Origin: Calonectria ilicicola
Taxonomy: Eukaryota > Ascomycota > Sordariomycetes > Hypocreales > Nectriaceae
Assembly (NCBI GenBank): GCA_020809705.1
Contig: CP085827.1
Span: forward strand, 930,001-994,000
DNA length: 64,000 nucleotides
Direction: 5' to 3'
The position numbers and the translations under genes are program-made. Below the pieces are notes generated by a model. It searched no databases. It worked only from the letters and a program-made list of their open reading frames with translations, and was not told the DNA's origin. Shown here in pieces: positions 22,831 to 33,900 of this stretch; positions within the stretch are counted from its first letter, which is position 1, and each line of letters begins with the position of its first letter.

Positions 22831-24069
22831 ATGGAATCTCCACGCCGCGACCCTACGTCCCGAGAACTCGGCAGAACTCGCTACGACTCAGGCTGGTCGC
22901 CGACCATGTCGGCGTCCATCGTCGACCTTCGGCCCTCGGCCGTGGCACTTGCCGCCTCAACATATCGTCTGGCGCTATCCATGGTGATGGCGTCAAGGGA
23001 CGCCGTCTCCACTGTTTCCCGAGACCCCGTAGCCATCATCGCGACTATCGATGGGTTTTTCCATGCCCTTACGAGTGCTTCGCCCTGGGAGGTGTCGCAC
23101 GCCGTCTTGATTCTCTATGGAGTCTACAGCCTTCTAGTTCACCTCTGTCTCTTCGTGCTCAACGTTTTTGCCCGCATCTTCTGCGCCTGGGTCTCACTCA
23201 ACCGGACCCTACCGCACCTGCTCCAGGAATGCCTCGTTTCCTTGCTTCGCCTTGCCACTACCCTTCCTCCTCTCCTCCTCGATGGCTTTACTCTTTTCTT
23301 CGTCATCGCCGCATTCGGCTCCATGGGAGTTTTGCATGGAATTCCCATTGTGCGGAAACTCATGCACCGAGTCAAGACCCTGGTCTGGGGGAAGAAAACT
23401 ACACATAACGTTTTTCCGCCCTCACACACCAAGAATGGGCACCTGGTCAAGCCCCCCTTGGGAGCTACGTACGTCACGGTGTCGCACAAGGCAAGGCGAT
23501 ACTCGTCCAGCGTCCCGCAGAAAAGAGTTTCCTTTAGCGATGATCGAGTGCACGATAACATGACGAACATTGGCCTCGCCCCCGGCAAGTCCGCCAATGG
23601 CAACGGTGATCATCGCCCTGTCCTTGCGCTCCAGGCCCGAGAGATCCAGCGCCTCCAGGAATCCCTTAGTGATGCACTACACCGCAATCGTGAGTTTAAG
23701 GGTAGCGGCGCGGAGATGGAGGAGTGCCGACGGGATCTAACTACCGAGCAAGCCCGATGCCGCCTCCTCCAGGCCCAGCTTCATCAGCTCCGCACGGAGA
23801 TGCGTGCCGAGGGACATCCCCTCGAAAGGAGCTACCGTGAGTCCCAGGAACAGATCCAAGCATTACTGCTCAAACAAAGTCAGGCAAAACAGGAGCGGCA
23901 CGAAATGGAGAAATCATCGCTGGGCTTTATCGATAAGATTACACAGCTCGAGAAGCAGCTCAAGGGCATTGATAAGGTTCACCAATGCCAGATGGATAAG
24001 TTGCGGAGGAGGCTCATCGCCGCCGAAGCCAAGTCGGCCACCACCGAAAAAGAGGCTGCGCAGTACTGA
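22831..24069 (+). CDS. Orphan two-helix membrane protein with C-terminal coiled coil
   Basis: This encodes 412 residues. Two strongly hydrophobic segments lie in the N-terminal third. The first is around VLILYGVYSLLVHLCLFVL and the second around LFFVIAAFGSMGVLHGI, with an amphipathic Leu-rich stretch between them. A basic linker with SHKARRYSSS and a KRVSF motif follows; KRVSF resembles the RVxF docking site for type 1 phosphatase, but this is a short match only. The C-terminal 150 residues form a charged coiled coil beginning at LALQAREIQRLQESL. The layout suggests a membrane-anchored tether or organelle-shaping protein, which is inference. I take the ATG at 22831 because the preceding bases (acaccacaactac) look like a leader. 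An in-frame ATG at 22630 would give 479 residues and has a good context. I do not recognise a family. Confidence 0.68.
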   Translation: MESPRRDPTSRELGRTRYDSGWSPTMSASIVDLRPSAVALAASTYRLALSMVMASRDAVSTVSRDPVAIIATIDGFFHALTSASPWEVSHAVLILYGVYSLLVHLCLFVLNVFARIFCAWVSLNRTLPHLLQECLVSLLRLATTLPPLLLDGFTLFFVIAAFGSMGVLHGIPIVRKLMHRVKTLVWGKKTTHNVFPPSHTKNGHLVKPPLGATYVTVSHKARRYSSSVPQKRVSFSDDRVHDNMTNIGLAPGKSANGNGDHRPVLALQAREIQRLQESLSDALHRNREFKGSGAEMEECRRDLTTEQARCRLLQAQLHQLRTEMRAEGHPLERSYRESQEQIQALLLKQSQAKQERHEMEKSSLGFIDKITQLEKQLKGIDKVHQCQMDKLRRRLIAAEAKSATTEKEAAQY

Positions 24070-25522
24070 CGGCATCGCCATTTCTTCGTCGACATAGACC
24101 ATTATGACGGCAACGGGGAACTCAAGTCGGCCGAGACCGAGACTTGCTAGTGGCCAAGCTCCGAACCGCGACGCAAAGTATAAAGGCAAGCAGCGGGCGA
24201 CTGAGGCGATGATCTGAGTGGCTGGACCAACAGCACTGGTGATCTGATGATCACAAAAAAGGTACTTTTTGAGGGCCTAATACATTTCAACAGCAACATG
24301 GCAAACCGCTTTCTTTCCTTCTATTCCTTATTTTTCCCACCCTCGGCTCATTTTTTACCCATCAACAATCATGACGAAAAAATGGTCTGATCTCTTCAGC
24401 CCGGTCTAGCTTGAGTAGGTTGGTACCTCCGTTTTGCATGGAGCCATTGCCATGCTGAGGCGGCACACTTTTGACCATGCATTTTACTCACGGTGGTGTT
24501 TTTTTTTTGTTCTTTTTCCCTTCTAATGACGAACTTGAGATTTACGAACAAGGTTTGCCACTAAAAACATGCGACGGTCTCTCACAGGGGGGGCCAGTCA
24601 TCGAACGCGTATTACGAAGAAGTGAGGGCATCCGCAAAAGCTTGACGCCTCTCATTTGAACATTGGTGAATTTTACATACCAGGCGTCGGAGCAAACTAG
24701 AGAAACCGGTGCTACTTGCTTATAAGGAATAGACTTGCTGAATCCTTTTTTCTTCTCTCTCATAATCTCCATGATTAGTTGATCGAATACATTGACTGCA
24801 AAATTACTGAACCATGAGGAGGCCGCGCATCAAACCTAACACACGTTTGGAGTGGCAATGACAAAAGCACCAGCGAAAAGTAGTAGAAATAGAAGAAAAA
24901 AGAAGAAGAGAGTAATACAAACAGAATCTTAACAGGTCTATCGCGGCGACGTCATTTCCATTTCCCATACCTTCTGGCAATTCCAACCCATCCCTCCCTT
25001 TCCATTCCCAAAGAACCGCACCCTGACAAGAGGTTTGTTTCATTCTGCGACTCGTTTCATCCTAATCTCTCCTTTCCTTATCACAAAATCTTGAAGACAA
25101 AAATTGAAAGAAAAAAAAATAAAGGTATTCCTGGACGCCATTTTAAACCCATCCCCTTGTACTGTTGGTTTCTAGGAATTTCCCCACCAAGGGGATGGTA
25201 ACAAAAAGGAGAGAGAAAAGAAATATGAAAACAAGATGAGATGGAGAAGAGACGCGGAGGGGAGACAAGAGAACAGTACTGCAGAGAGGAGGTTTTGAAG
25301 TTGAGGTGTACAAATTGGAGGTTGAATTGAAAAGATCAAGATCCGTCTAAGTGCCAGCAAGATATGTGCTTGGAGGGCGAGTGGTTTTAAACTTGTCATC
25401 TTCATTATTCTGCGCCTCCGTATTCATTCTCTTCTTTCATTACTCCTTCCTCCTGTATACAAATCGCATTCTCCCCAAATTTCCTTCCCTTCCTCGACTC
25501 CATTAAGGCTCGCCATGTTGAC
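24070..25522. other. Convergent 3' region, 1.45 kb
   Basis: This lies between the plus-strand coiled-coil gene and the minus-strand Hce2-like gene. Only short unsupported frames are present. Runs of T near 24497 and of A near 25112 are the only visible structure. Confidence 0.45.
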
Positions 25523-26512
25523 TTAAGCGCCGGGGTAGTACATCTGGAAGTGAATCGTGCCTTTGGATCCCTTGTTGTTGTCGTGGGGAGCGCACTTGGT
25601 GCTTCCACGCGCGCTGGCGAAGCTGCCGTCTGAGCCCTTGTTGAGGGCGTGCTTGAAAATCAGGCTCACATCAACGTCGCCCATAGCGAAGATCTTCTCA
25701 GCGTGGTCCGAAGCCAGAGCAAAGACACAGGACTCAGATTTGAGGATAGGAGTGTAGGTAATCTTCTTGCCGCCGATAGTGACCGAGTTACCGCCGCCGT
25801 AACCGTAGTCTCGCTTTCCAGCAGGGCCATAAGTAGGAGGAGAGCTGCCAGCGCTGCTGGAACCACCACCAGGGCTGTAGCTAGAACCAGAGCCGGAGCC
25901 GGAGCCGGAGCCGGAGCCAGACTTGGTTCCAGACTTGGTTCCGGAGCTGGCACCACCACTGGAGCTGCCATCGGGCGAGTAGTTAGAGCTGGAGCCAGAC
26001 TTGGCACCGCTGCCAGATCCATAAGTAGGAATAGCCGAGCTGCTGGGCGACTCGGCCGAAGAGCCACCACCGCTCTTCTTAGTGTTGGAACCAACGTTGA
26101 AAGTGCCGTTAAAGGTGACAAACTCGCTATAAAGTGCGGCACATGCTTTCCAGTCGGCGGGCATCAAAGGGTTGTCGGCAGTGGCGTTGATGTAGGTAGA
26201 ATCCTCACAAGCCTTCTGGTGTTTCTCAGTAGGAGTCCACGAGACAGGCACAGCAGAGCTGTCGGAAGTGGCAGCGGCGGGGGAGCCGCAAGTCTTGATG
26301 GGAACGACGATGATACCACCACCAGTGCCAGTGGGCGTAGAGGTTCCAGCAGCGGGGGTGTTGGCCGAGGAGTCGGCAGAGGAAGCGGCCGCAGGAGCAG
26401 CTGAAGTGTAAGATGGCGGCAGACCATAGTCAGGGTTGGGTGCGGGGGCGGCAGAGACAACTCCAACGAGGAGGGCCGTGATGGCGGCAACGGGAGCGGC
26501 GACAGATCGCAT
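25523..26512 (-). CDS. Secreted Hce2/Ecp2-like protein with split domain
   Basis: A single exon encodes 329 residues. Residues 1-21 are a signal peptide ending in VVSAAPA. An Ala/Ser/Thr/Pro-rich stretch follows (30-70). Two halves of an Hce2-type domain are visible. The N-terminal half (about 98-140) has CEDSTYINATADNPL and a second Cys at 124. The C-terminal half (about 249-307) has SCVFALAS, then GDVDVSLIFKHALN and SARGSTKC. These match the family pattern of C-STF-N-TS, CxFxV, N-x-D-V-x-x-I and G-x-x-x-C. Between them sits a roughly 100-residue Ser/Gly/Lys insert with six consecutive GS dipeptides and a Lys-Arg pair at 233-234 that fits a Kex2 site. Hce2 proteins are homologues of the Cladosporium effector Ecp2. 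The family is widespread, and a host-directed role here is not shown. Confidence 0.75.
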   Translation of the reverse strand: MRSVAAPVAAITALLVGVVSAAPAPNPDYGLPPSYTSAAPAAASSADSSANTPAAGTSTPTGTGGGIIVVPIKTCGSPAAATSDSSAVPVSWTPTEKHQKACEDSTYINATADNPLMPADWKACAALYSEFVTFNGTFNVGSNTKKSGGGSSAESPSSSAIPTYGSGSGAKSGSSSNYSPDGSSSGGASSGTKSGTKSGSGSGSGSGSGSSYSPGGGSSSAGSSPPTYGPAGKRDYGYGGGNSVTIGGKKITYTPILKSESCVFALASDHAEKIFAMGDVDVSLIFKHALNKGSDGSFASARGSTKCAPHDNNKGSKGTIHFQMYYPGA

Positions 26513-27168
26513 CTTGGAAAAGGTGGTTGAAGTCGAAGTGGAACAAGAAGAAGAAGAAGAGAATAAAATAAAATATTATAGAATAGAAAAAAAGAGGCGA
26601 ATGAATACACTGTTCCAAGCGAACGACTTGAGGTGAGTTGAGGTTGGAGGGGAAGAAGCCGGCGAAGATCTAGCTTCGTAAACGAAGTAGGAAGGGTTGT
26701 TGGTTTTGAAGGCGCGGGGGTGTGTTTTGTTTTGTTAATGAGCGACAAGTCCGTAGGCAAGCTAAGTCCTAGGAAAGGAAAGGGTGATCAACACCTGCGA
26801 AAGTGAAAGCGGGTGCAGAAGTGAGAAGATCCTCGTGAGGTGTGGAGATGGGAGACAAGAAGGGGAGAGAAAGAAGGAAGCGAAGGGGAAGGGATGCACG
26901 GGGATGATAAACACAGCGGCCGAGAGTGAGCTCTCACCTGAAGGTGACGTTTAAGTGTGCAGTCTAGAATCTCGACGGGCAAGAGAAGGGAAGGGCCCGT
27001 GTGGTTGCATGACCTGGTTAACGGCGCCCCCTTTCGCTAGCGACCAACTGACTTGCTTAGCCGGGGCTTAAAAAAAGAACAGTGGCAGCCGTGAGCTGGT
27101 GAGATGATGGGTCGTTTCAAGTAGAATGGGCCAAACTCGGGAAGGGGGGGCGTTTTGCTAGCAGCAGC

Positions 27169-27191
27169 GCCAGTGCCAGTGCCAGTGCCAG
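27169..27191 (+). repeat. Hexamer microsatellite (gccagt)
   Basis: About four tandem copies of a six-base unit lie in non-coding DNA. Confidence 0.7.
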
Positions 27192-29780
27192 CAGCAACAT
27201 CCACGATGCCACTACCACTACCACCACTGCTACTGCTGAGCCGAAGGGGTGGTGCGTGTGTCTGTGTGTTGCCAGCAGAGCGTCCGTGTAAATTGATCGA
27301 GGCCAAGGCATGGAATCGGCAATTAAGGAGGACCCAGAGGCGGATGCAACGCATTGTGCAGGACGCAGATTAAGACGGACGAGATGGAATTCCATCCCTT
27401 TCATTCGGGATTCCATTGCCCACCGCGGGTCTGTCTGTATTGTACTTTGCAGTGCCAGAGCGTGCATGCCATGCTTGCTTGTTTGTTTAGCAACCACTAT
27501 GAATGAATGAGCGAATGAGCGCGCCAAGCCAAGCTAGCCAACCATCATCGCACAGCCTGCTAGCCGGAGGGGCGGCGCGCCAGAGGAATCTAGGAGAAAA
27601 AAAAAAGGGCACTGTCACTAGGTAGTCAGGCACCAAATGGCGGTTTCGAGTTGAAGGGCCTGAGACAGATGGGCTATTGCATCCTTGCCGTCGATCCGTT
27701 GGCAAACAAGGCCACTGTTGCAAAAAGAAGAAGGCGAGACACGAGAGACGACGCAGAAGGAAGACACGCGTGGCATGATACAATGGCAATAGACAAGCTT
27801 CAATTCCTGACTCTCGCTCCATTCCATTGACTCTAATGATGATCTGGCGCAGATGCTACCGCTGCTGCTGCCCCCGCATCCCGCCATGTGGTGGTGCACC
27901 AGCTCTCCCCTCCCGCGGCACAAAGTAAGATTGCCCGCCAGGCACAGCTGCACTGGAATGGCCGGCGCCAGGCTAGCTGCATACTCAACCTGACGCCGCC
28001 ATTGGCCCTCCGCTCAGGTGTCGGAATTTTAGGCTGGCGCGGGGGCCCTTCTGTTTTCCATGCATACAGTGGGGACTTCAGCTGCGAGGTGCGGCCTGAA
28101 CCCAGCACGCATTCCAATAGCGTTACACCCTCTCCTCTCTCCCCTGTAGCCTGTAGCTTGCAGCCTGTAGCTCCTCCGGCCACCGCGGAGGTGGCGGCCC
28201 TCCAAGTACTACCTCCCCTGGCTAATAATGGACCACCAGCTTGAGGATGCCCCGGGAATGGAAACATTTTCGTTTTCTCGGCAGCGCCCAAGCCCTGCTC
28301 TGCTCCGCCTGGGGGGGCCACTGGCTCGGCAGCGAATACCGAGTAGTGTGAATAAGTCACGGTGGGTTACATTATTTCCCTTCTGAGATGCATGTCTAGC
28401 CTCACCACCGCTATGACTTTTTTCCCTTCTTGTTTGGTTTGGTTTGGTTTGGTCTCTTTTTGGTCCATCTCTGTCCCAACAACCACAACTGGCCCTTCGC
28501 CCCATTACGTCTTCGCCACAATTCATTCAGGCTCATCCTGGGGAATCACCTTGGCCTGCCACCGCCCAGGCCGTAGTGAGGCATTGCCTCCCTGCTGTTG
28601 GGTAGTCTGCGCCCGGAACGCGCAGCCGGGCTCTGGTTCGTGGAAGTGCCGGACCTGCCCTGTGGGTGCGGAGTTGCTTTTTCTCGTTTGGTTTTTAGGC
28701 TTATTTGGCAATTGCAGGCCTGCGATCGGCGTGCGGGATGTCGGGGTGCATGGGGCATGCTGTGCTGTGTGTGCGCCTGTGTGCTTGGTCGTTGGGCGTA
28801 CTAGCTTCCGGTGGTTGTGCAGAAACCGGCGGGAAGCATTTCGGTGAGAACCACCGCCTCAACGGCGCGAATCCAGTGCTAATATTTGGTGTGGATAGGA
28901 GAGGTGGATAATGTTATTCCCTGAGCAACCCGGAGAAATACAAACAGCCCGACAAAAGCGCAGAGACACAGAGCGAGAAAGAGGGAGGGAACATTTTGCC
29001 GCCGCCAAGTATCTTGTCAGCTTGCGTGTCAGATGTCATTCTCAGGCGACCCTGCCGCCGCAACAGCCACACACAAACCTTGTCCTTGGCTGTAGCAAGT
29101 AGACGGAGCATAAAGTGATGCTTCAGACCCTGCCTAATTCCCGTCGTCGGAGAAAGGACGAATCTGCACAAGCCGCCAAGGGGTGCTACAGGTTGACAAG
29201 GCCATTTCGGGGGAGCCCACTCAGCCCTCCACGCCCATCCGGGACATGCATAGGCTAGATACATGGATGGATACATGGATACATGCAGGAACACAACTCT
29301 CGCCTGCATCTGGCCTGGCCTGGCCCTATCCCACATCCTCCAAAGCCATCCATCCCCAGAGCTGTCCAAGCTCGGGCCCGGCCCGGCATGGCCTGGCCGA
29401 CAGAAAATGAGGGACCCCAGCTTCGTCCAATGCGGTCCGAATCCTGACCATTCTCACCAGATGAGGCTTGAAGCTGCAATCAATAGTCTGCGGCGCATCT
29501 CACGTCTCGCACGGCCGCAGCGCGACGAATTGGGGGAAACGCAAGAGTGCGCGCCCCATGATGCGCACCCTCGAGCTGGCAATGATCCTCGCCCAGCCTG
29601 AGACTTGTGGGTGGGTGGAGATCCCGTTGAAGCTTGGAAGGAAAAAGAAGCGTTGCCAGGGTTGGTCTTCGGCAGTGGATCGGCCGGCCGGGGCAGATCA
29701 AAGAATCGGATCAGCAGGCAGGCCCCCCAGCCAACATGCCTGTGTCCATGCCCATGCCCTGCCCTGTTGGTGGTCTGGTC

Positions 29781-29810
29781 GTGTGTGGTGTGGTGTGGTG
29801 TGGTGTGTTG
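29781..29810 (+). repeat. Pentamer microsatellite (gtgtg)
   Basis: About five copies of a tggtg-type unit lie in non-coding DNA. Confidence 0.7.
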
Positions 29811-30900
29811 GGCTGAAGCTTTTTTCGCACTCGCAGATGCGTGTATGGCAGCTTGGCACGACAGCTTGACATTGCACACTACAGCGCAAACACATGCTAG
29901 TCTACTCCGAACACGATGTCGAGAAAGGCGGATGGATGAAAATAGACCAATTAAAAGGGCACAGGCAATGGGAGGTTCCGCAGGCCAATCCACGGCCAAG
30001 ACCCCTTGGGGTCCATCTGTCGTATATTCCGACGAAACAGCCATCACGTCCAAGCCCCGATATAGTGTTTGCCACATCGGAACGACGGCAAGACGAGTTC
30101 AAGCCGTGTCGGCTGCATCGGCGAGGGTATTTACAAGGCGGCTCAATGTTGAACTCGAATTTAAATTCAGGTTGGTGATGGAAAGCCAGATGATGCGTTG
30201 GGACGAATCCTCCTCGTGGGCATGAACATGGCTTGTGCCATGCGTACTTCCCCATCCCCTCCACTCTCCCCAACTCAGCCCCCGTTTCATCCTTTGGCGC
30301 GCGCCATCACCAACAAGCCACCGGAATTCACATCGACTCGTCGTCGTCCTTTTCACACTCTTGTTTTTTTTCCACTGCACGTTCATCCGATGTTGCAGGC
30401 AGCAAGGGCCGTGTTTCCGCAACAGCCACAGCTTGCACGAGACACAGGAATCGCTTGCTACCAGTTAGCCTTGCAACGTCCCACCAACCAAACGCCTCGC
30501 TGCATCTGTATCGGGTATTAAGGGGGGAATCCAACCACACTTGTCTCAAGTTGCCTGGCTGCGTCTCGCCTTTTTTTTTCCCTCCCTCCAGGGTGCACTT
30601 ACCCGTTGGCTGGTCCCTGGTTGTTTGCAGCTGGCTTGTTTCAAAAGCAAAGGCAAAAAAGCAAAAGAAAAAAAAACAAATCACAACCACGCTCCTCCAT
30701 CCAATGGTGTCACCAACACGCAGTCCGCGAAATAGTGGCGTAGTGGCAATCACAGAGGGCACGAATGAGATCTATGAGACAAGCATTATCGAAGATTTCA
30801 TGTTTCAAAGTGACGCGCTTCATTCCTACATGTACGTTCTGCCTACCAACAAAAGGAAAACACTGGAGTGGCAGAAATCATGACATGCAACAAGAATCAC

Positions 30901-33900
30901 TCACTCATTCAATGATCAGTATGAGAGTAAAAATCTTGATGAAATAAATCGTGATCAAAAACAATAAATTTGGCCCAAACTCGAATTGATTAGCTTGCAT
31001 TCATTTAACCCGAATTTATTTAGTCTCATTACTTTCTTCCGTTTATTCTTAGGCATTCTGTTTCGTGCCAGATATGGTGCTTCCTGTCTAATCACGCGCT
31101 TGGCGGCCAAACCAAGACCGGTCCCGTGGCTAGACCCGCCTCCATCAAATTCCGCGGATTCTCTCAGCCTTTGCGACTGTTAGTCACAGCTGCAAAACCC
31201 TGACATGCAAGCCAAGTCAGAATCGTGGAAATTAAACTCTTCCATCAAGGCCTAGATCACAGGAGGCTGTTCCAAATAAGTCAGCTTGCACCTTATTGTC
31301 AATGGCCTTTCAAAGCAGCAGACCAGTCGACCTGCGTCACAAGCTCTTACATGCGGCGTAAAAGGTCCGAAAACCCGGCGGCGGACTTGAGCGCCACGGC
31401 AAAAATATGCCGTACTAGCTTCACCCAGCTGACAATCGGCCTCGAGAACAGCCGCCTGATAGCGCAAAAACAGTGTTTTATGCTTTGACACGACTAGTGC
31501 GCATCGCTTCGTAGTGCGGACGGGACCCATGTCAGACTTCATAAGCTGAATTCAAACATCAATTAGTTGACCTCAGAAGGGGGAAAAAGGAAAAACCAAG
31601 ACCCTTCAGTGGCCAGCGTCTACTCGCTGGGCTTGTGTCAGACTTGCAGTCCGTCTGTCGTAGTTTCTGATGCCCTGAGATGAACGATGCTCATGCCCAC
31701 CAGCTCCCAGTTCAGTTCCCAGTTCAGTGACTAGGAGATGCAGAACCACAAATGAGCATTCCTTGTTAGGAGTATCAAAGGAGTGAACGTGCTGAGAGGT
31801 ATGATGCATTTGCATGAACAGCCCGCCCTCAAGGAGAACGAGACAAAGCACTGATTTAGCAGGCCGCCTACGTTGGCTGGACACCCAGAGACCAATCTAC
31901 ATCTATCCTTAGTAGTGAAAGGCATGTTTCTTATGGTTGAAGCAAAAGCTCCTCTTAAGGTAGTAATATTGCCAAAAAAAAAAAAATTTCCCCAGCCTGT
32001 GAAGTTATGATTAACATGGGATATTCATCTTGAAGCCAATCCGATGTTGGCTACTTAACGGGACTTTGTAGGATACATTCAAGTATCTGTGGAAATGTTC
32101 GCCGCGGGGACAAAAATCCAGTAACTGTTCTTACTCATTCTCATCAGGATCAAATTCTGTTGTTTCCTTCCACGAGCATGGATCTGCCAATACTAGATCT
32201 AATGGGTCAACCGTCAAAAACCCCATAGATGCACCCTTAAGCCTACTAATGAAGAGCTACTCTTGTCTCAAGGACTATTTTAGACTATTATGTGTATTAA
32301 TTCATCAAATCAAATACTTTTCGTGGGATAAGAAGGCTATGCCTCGTGTTAGGGTACCGAGATCAGGAATTGCCTTTGGGCATACAATACAACCCTTGAA
32401 TGATTGTCCTCTCTCTACTTTTTTCTGCTATTTCTTAACTGCTTAATAAGAAAATAAATTAAAAATAAAAATAAATTAAATACATAGTTTTATTTTATTT
32501 ATTATTTCTCATTTATTTTTATTTTTTTTATCTTTATATTTTGAGCAGTTAAGTTATGTTATGCCTCATTGGAAAATGTCACTGAGGCACAATCTTTCAA
32601 GGGTTGTATTGTAGCTCTGGGACAATAAAGGTAGATGAACATGGCGGCAACCATGGACCCCGACCCAGACCCCGAACTCAATAATATCTATCATTGAATT
32701 TATTTTACTCTCATTTCCCACATCTTGAGACTATTGTCAATTTTTCCCATATTCCATTTAGATGGTGGACGTCGAGGATTTAAGGTTCTATATAGAAGGG
32801 GGTGATGCTGAGATATTTTAGTCCACGTGAACAATGCACCCCATTCTGGAATAAGTTTTCACCTTTCATTGACATTCCTGTAGTTATGTGGACTTGGTAT
32901 TTACATTGGATGTTTCGCTTCAATATGAATCGTCAGTAGTCATCACGAAAGTGGCTCAATAAGTAGTTCATGAAGTGGGCGTAGTGTGCAAAATACTCCT
33001 GACCAAGAGAACCAAATCTAGTCAAATACAATATTCAAGGTTTTCGAATAAAGGTTTTATCGAGATCATGACAATAAAACTCCCATTTCAAAACAGAAGT
33101 AATATTACAGGAGCGCTGCTCTGCGGCTCGTTTTTATTTGGCTTACCCTATACTAGCGAGAAGGGAAATTGACGGATGGAGCTTGGCTCAATTGTTGCGA
33201 GTAAGCCATTGAAAACTTTAATGACCATGAAAAATTGGATCAACAGTGGCGCATATGAATCTTCTATATTGTTCACACCATTGATGTTCATAAGGCTTGG
33301 GAATTATTGCAGTACCCAATATCCCATGTTCAGTGCCATGTTTCATTTCGATTGCTTGACCACCATCTTGGAGGACTCACAAACCAGACACCAACCAATC
33401 ACAGAACTCCAAATAACGACGCTAGAGCACATTAAGGGGCACATAGGTGGTATTGGGCAGCAACCAACTAAAATGATTCAACCATGACGTGGTCAACTCA
33501 TTAACGTAGTTACATATACACCCCAAGAGGCCTCGTTTTGCCACCAACATCAATGATGGATAGTATTGCGCAATAGTTATGTATTGATTGTTTTCCTCCA
33601 GGGTAAATACATGTTGGACGTCATGAACTCGAGGTCATCACTGTGGGCTCATCCGTCCTATCAACCAGCAGATGGGATAAGACACCGACTCCGCATTTCC
33701 TGTGGCAGTGACAGCTCTGAGCGGCCAATGAAACCGTCTCTGACCACGTTCCCCTTTTACGCGGCACTTCTTTTTTTGGCAGCTTGACACGTCTCCGTAT
33801 CAAAATTCTTTTCTATTGGCCATGACTGTGATTCTGCTTTCGCCTAGTAGCATCGCAAGAGTCACCCAATGTCCGTAAAGTCGCGCAGCGGTGAGCAAAA

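Larger units (their letters stand above)
26513..30900. other. Gene-free region, left half
   Basis: This begins with the upstream region of the Hce2-like gene and then shows many short overlapping frames on all strands without any domain, signal peptide or consistent splice pattern. Low-complexity patches include four gccagt units (27169-27191) and a gtgtg-rich stretch (29781-29810). I see no RNA gene. Confidence 0.45.

Noticed and set aside
25649..26404. A 251-residue plus-strand frame over the Hce2-like gene
   Set aside because: Its Arg/Ala/Gly-repeat composition is the complement of the Ser/Gly insert of the real minus-strand gene.
28362..28847. A 161-residue plus-strand frame with Trp/Cys-rich sequence
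   Set aside because: Overlapping frames in other registers are equally long and no conserved motif is visible; it is probably a chance opening.
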